A stretch of 64,000 nucleotides of DNA from Mytilus californianus. Taxonomy: Eukaryota; Mollusca; Bivalvia; Mytilida; Mytilidae. Under the pieces are notes generated by a model, which searched no databases, had not been told where the DNA came from, and saw only the letters and a program-made list of their open reading frames with translations. Positions 60,521 through 64,000 of the stretch are shown piece by piece. The first letter of the stretch is position 1; each line of letters begins with the position of its first letter. Location: positions 81,406,339 through 81,470,338 of the forward strand of contig NW_026262734.1 of assembly GCF_021869535.1 (NCBI RefSeq), in the 5' to 3' direction. The translations under genes and the position numbers were made by a program.

Positions 60521-61629
60521 AAAGGCTTGACTCGTCAGATCAACAAAAAGCACAAAAAATAACTAACAAAAAGAATAAACACAAAGTATTGTTCTAAGAG
60601 TACTTTCAGTTATAAACAGCTAGTTCAAACATTCAAAGTCAATTACAATTTACAAATAAATCATGTGTCCCAGACTGATGATTGAAATAAACACTTCATA
60701 AATTTCGCGCGTCTGAAGCGCTTTTCTGGATTTACTTTCATCAGGAACGTTTTATCCTAAACATTTGAAAGCAAGGGATGCTTAAATACGCTGAAGGATT
60801 AATCATAACATAGTCAATGGATTTAGTGTTAAGACGCCACAAATAGTATGAAAAAACATAAAGTTGTACAATGCCGAAACATAGATATCGGTAGGATGAA
60901 TAAATAGTGTTCATATTTAGTTATCTTTTAATTTACCAATCACAAAATCAATGTAAATACTGATAAAAACTATATCAAGAGATCTTATTACAGAGTTAAA
61001 TTAGTGTGATTCGCATGGCAGGTGATGCATGCATACCATGTCGACGCATTCATTCATGCTTATTTTGGAATTTATACATTTCATTCATTTTTTATTTGTA
61101 ACATTGACTTGTCTCTTCTTAATAGATTTACGAGATTAAAAGTTAAACTACTGTCGCCTTAATTCAAAATAATAACCTTTTAGAATAAGTTTATTCAAAG
61201 GATCGATAAGTTTTCATGGATTGTATTCAAATTTACGGGCTCTTTTAACACCATCATTCTTAACATGAGAATGTGATATCATGTTAGGAACAAATTTTCT
61301 ACAGGTAAAGCCTAATTTCCAAACCAAATGAAAGGAGTTGATAAAGATTTAAAATGATGCGTGGTAACGACATCCCTGACTTAATAATTAAGTTTTTAAC
61401 ATTAGAAAATGTGTATTAAAACTATAAGTGCGTATGAAATGTGCATTTCTAAAAGGACTTCGTCACGAACGCTCGAGACCATAGGATTGGAAATCCTTGC
61501 GATTGTAGTATTTGTACATTAATTTGAAAGTTTGTTTTCTTGATTATTCTATTTGAATTACTTCACTTACTTAAAGCCTATGCTACGTCATTATATTAAA
61601 TGTAAAAATTTGATAATTGACTGATATTT

Positions 61630-61800
61630 GGTATCTAGCGCCACTTTCAGCACTCTTACCTTTATCTTGGAGGCCAGATTTAATTGATTGAGGAAGCCGG
61701 AATGACCGGAGGAAACCACCGAACTTCTGCAGGAAAACTAGAAATCCAAGACGGATAAGATCGGAGTTAAATGCACATTCCACCAGCGGGGTTCCAACTT
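61630..61800 (-). repeat. SINE-like dispersed repeat mimicking an exon
   Basis: The complement has cctccggtcattccggcttc and gctgaaagtggcgctag, a block I know from many mussel loci. It carries strong-looking splice signals (ttttcctgcag, AAAG|GTAAGA) but is best read as a repeat. Confidence 0.5.
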
Positions 61801-62087
61801 ACAATAACAGGTTAAAAATTGAAAGATTTGGTTTGTATAAGTTGTATTATATATGTAAAAATGAAACTTTATATATCAGAGTAAAGAAATAAAAACTTTA
61901 TGCCTAATGTGAAGAAGCTAAACGATCAAAAGTACTAAAATAGGTTAACATTTAACATTAGATCAGATGAGTTCAAAACGTTGACTAACATATGATTTGA
62001 ATAAGTGTTTATGCATACTCGCTACTTGGTATAAAAAGTATGAAATTATAGAATGTATTCATACAATACAGCCAATATCTTACTTAC

Positions 62088-62201
62088 CTTTAATCAAATC
62101 ATTTAAAACTCTTTGTTCATATGGTCGATACTTGTACTTGTCCAATAAGGCCTTATGCATTCTATAGCTATTCTGATCTGCTTCTGTTGTCATGTTTTGA
62201 T
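62088..62201 (-). CDS. Internal exon of the unrecognised gene
   Basis: This 114-bp exon follows the acceptor attatcttttctaaag and ends at a near-perfect donor (AAAG|GTAAGTAAG) on the minus strand. It encodes a hydrophilic segment containing NSYRMHKALLDKYKYRPYEQ and RVLNDLIK, apparently helical. It starts and ends in phase 1 and joins in frame to 51908. The following intron, about 10.2 kb, holds the L1-like LINE relic. Exons further upstream must exist beyond 62201; none is clear in the remaining 1.8 kb, which is repeats. Confidence 0.65.
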
Positions 62202-62949
62202 CTTTAGAAAAGATAATGTATTCAATAGTTGATTTTTGTATTGGTTTTTTCTGCAGGGTATTCTCAATTATTATTAATTTAATCATACAAATGCTAAATA
62301 CAGAAATACAAAAATCGATGCCTGAGAAACCAAAGTTTAGTTTTTGGTACTGCACAAACGTAGCGCGGTATTAATATTTAAGATATCATGACATGTTTAC
62401 CACTTTGCTGTATATCATTCTGTTGACATGTTGCCTTATATGTTTAAATATTTGTCGACTTTGTACAAATAATAACTTCATATTTAATTCTGTATGTATG
62501 AAGGTCGCCATAACTTCAATGTTCAATTCGGTATAAGTATAACGAGGCAGTTCTACCACTAATAAATGCAATATGCATTATTATGTGTAGATATATCAGT
62601 AAATATCTTTGTAGATGCAAAACTGAAAAAAAAAATATTTCAGTCTATGGAAGATATTACGAAGCTGACTTAAATTCATCTTTAAATGCCAACTCGCTAA
62701 TTATGATGATAATGTTTGAACTTTGACGACGAGAATGACCCTCTAGATACCAAGAGGACAACTTTGCATTAAAACTGGAAAAATACAAAATCTTCTTAAG
62801 TAAATGCTCTTTTATTGTTCTTTAAAACAATTTATGAATAAATAGCGTGCCTGGGGGGACAAACAAGTTTTTTTTTTATTGTATACTAAATATTTGAAAC
62901 AGACCTTCAAGTGCATTACTCATAGTCTACAATAAGTTTTATAAACAAA

Positions 62950-64000
62950 TGTACCCGTGAGGGCGCTAACGAGGCAATTTTCCATAAATTTAATATTTCC
63001 AAGGGTCATAACTCTTTTAAAAAAAGTCGATCGTCCACCATTATAGAACTTGTCCGGGATATTGCTGATATTAACCTAAATTGATATAAGAAGATGTGGT
63101 ATGAGTGCCGATGAGACAACTCTCCATCCAAGTCACAATTTGTAAAAGTAAACCATTATAGGTCAAAGTACGGCCTTCAACACGGAGCCTTGGCTCACAC
63201 CGAACAGCAAGCTATAAAGGGCCCCAAAAATGACTAGTGTAAAACCATTCAAACAGCAAAAAAAACAAACGGTCTAACCTATATAAAAAAAAGGAGAAAC
63301 GAGAAACACTTATAAACCACATCAACAAACGACAACCACTGAATATCAGGTTCTGACTTAGAACAGGTGCAAACAAATGCAGCGAGTTTAAACGTTTAAT
63401 AGACGCCAACCTTCACCCTAACCCGAAACAATAGTGTAACATCACAACATAGAAAGACACACTATAAAATATCACTTGCAATGGCTTAACTCAATCAAAA
63501 GACTATAAGTTTCATAACAATCTGCAAGAATTGTACCCGTGAGAGCGCTAACGAGGCAATTTCCATAAATTTAATATTTCCAAGGGTCATAACTCTTTTA
63601 AAAAAGTCGATCGTCCACCATTATAGAACTTGTCCGAGATATTGCTGATATTAACCTATATAGATATAAGAAGATGTGGTATGAGTGCCGATGAGACAAC
63701 TCTCCATCCAAGTCACAATTTGTAAAATTAAACCATTATAGGTCAAAGTACGGCCTTCAACACGGAGCCTTGGCTCACATCGAACAGCAAGCTATAAAGG
63801 GCCCCAAAAATGACTAGTGTCAAACCATTCAAACAGGAAAACAAACGGTCTAATCTATATAAAAAAAGGAGAAACGAGAAACACTTATGAACCACATCAA
63901 CAAACGACAACCACTGAACATCAGGTTCTGACTTAGAACAGGTGCAAACAAATGCAGCGGGTTTAAACGTTTAATAGACGCTAACCTTCACCCTAACCCG
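62950..64000 (+). repeat. Tandem duplication of a 581-bp composite repeat, running off the window
   Basis: The segment from gtacccgtgagggcgctaac (62952) recurs at 63533. Each unit carries ataacaccagg-free flank sequence, tcgatcgtccaccattatag, and a full subfamily-A repeat (63083-63265 and 63659-63850), then aaacgacaaccactgaa. The units are about 97% alike by eye, so recent. Confidence 0.85.

Noticed and set aside
60119..60553. 144-residue minus frame
   Set aside because: Antisense of a diverged subfamily-B repeat; long frame by chance.
61583..61783. Exon-like minus segment with strong splice signals
   Set aside because: The sequence matches a widespread mussel repeat and does not fit the phase of the adjacent real exon set.

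Overview
The window is AT-rich, intron-rich and crowded with dispersed repeats. I read it as nuclear DNA of a bivalve mollusc, most likely a mytilid mussel. The reasons are many copies of a repeat beginning near 'gatgtggtatgagtgcc' that I associate with Mytilus, Ngaro/DIRS-type retroelements with an SGNH hydrolase, TRIM-type B-box and MEGF-like receptor exons, and foldback and tandem-repeat elements. There are no bacterial operons, rRNA genes or convincing tRNA genes. One 100-N assembly gap lies at 5123-5222. Species assignment comes from recall of repeat families; no search was run.

Three host gene loci can be supported, all on the minus strand and all found by joining splice sites and reading phases. 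(1) 22422-31879: a type I membrane receptor. Two small Cys-rich exons and one very short exon give an EGF/MEGF-like ectodomain. They are followed by a Ser/Thr-rich stalk exon and a last exon with one transmembrane helix and a cytoplasmic tail rich in tyrosine motifs. The signal-peptide exon was not found. (2) 47164-62201: three phase-compatible exons of a gene I do not recognise; its 5' part lies outside the window or was missed. (3) About 2400-15423: a locus duplicated in tandem, with a candidate signal-peptide exon at 15268-15423 and a candidate second exon at 6867-6934. Both have eroded counterparts near 4150-4380 and 2791-2848. A damaged B-box exon abuts the assembly gap at 5223-5414.

Mobile DNA fills most of the rest. 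A degraded Ngaro-type tyrosine-recombinase retrotransposon (about 24950-29640, plus strand) carries gag, RT, RNase H, recombinase and SGNH hydrolase in order, and sits inside an intron of the receptor gene. An L1-like LINE relic (about 53930-58130, plus) carries a zinc knuckle, endonuclease and RT. A Ty3/gypsy pol fragment (about 8080-9560, minus) lies beside a 686-bp palindromic foldback element (9575-10260) that has a 6-bp target duplication. A non-LTR 3' end is near 11700-11960. Two 267-bp TA-flanked hairpin MITEs (29944-30210 and 41521-41787) are near-identical. Other elements are a TTAA-bounded 4-kb inverted-repeat element (32488-36470), a 1.7-kb inverted-repeat element (653-2331), several near-perfect short hairpins, degenerate tandem arrays of 155-193 bp units, and a 346-bp (ATC)n tract in an intron of the receptor gene.

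Layout: 0-16 kb is the duplicated locus expanded by insertions. 16-21.5 kb is an inverted-repeat-flanked block holding an array of X-box-like motifs. 22-32 kb is the receptor gene with the nested retroelement. 32-47 kb is repeats. 47-62 kb is the unrecognised gene with a LINE relic in its intron. 63-64 kb is a tandem repeat running off the end. The host exons amount to only about 1.5 kb.
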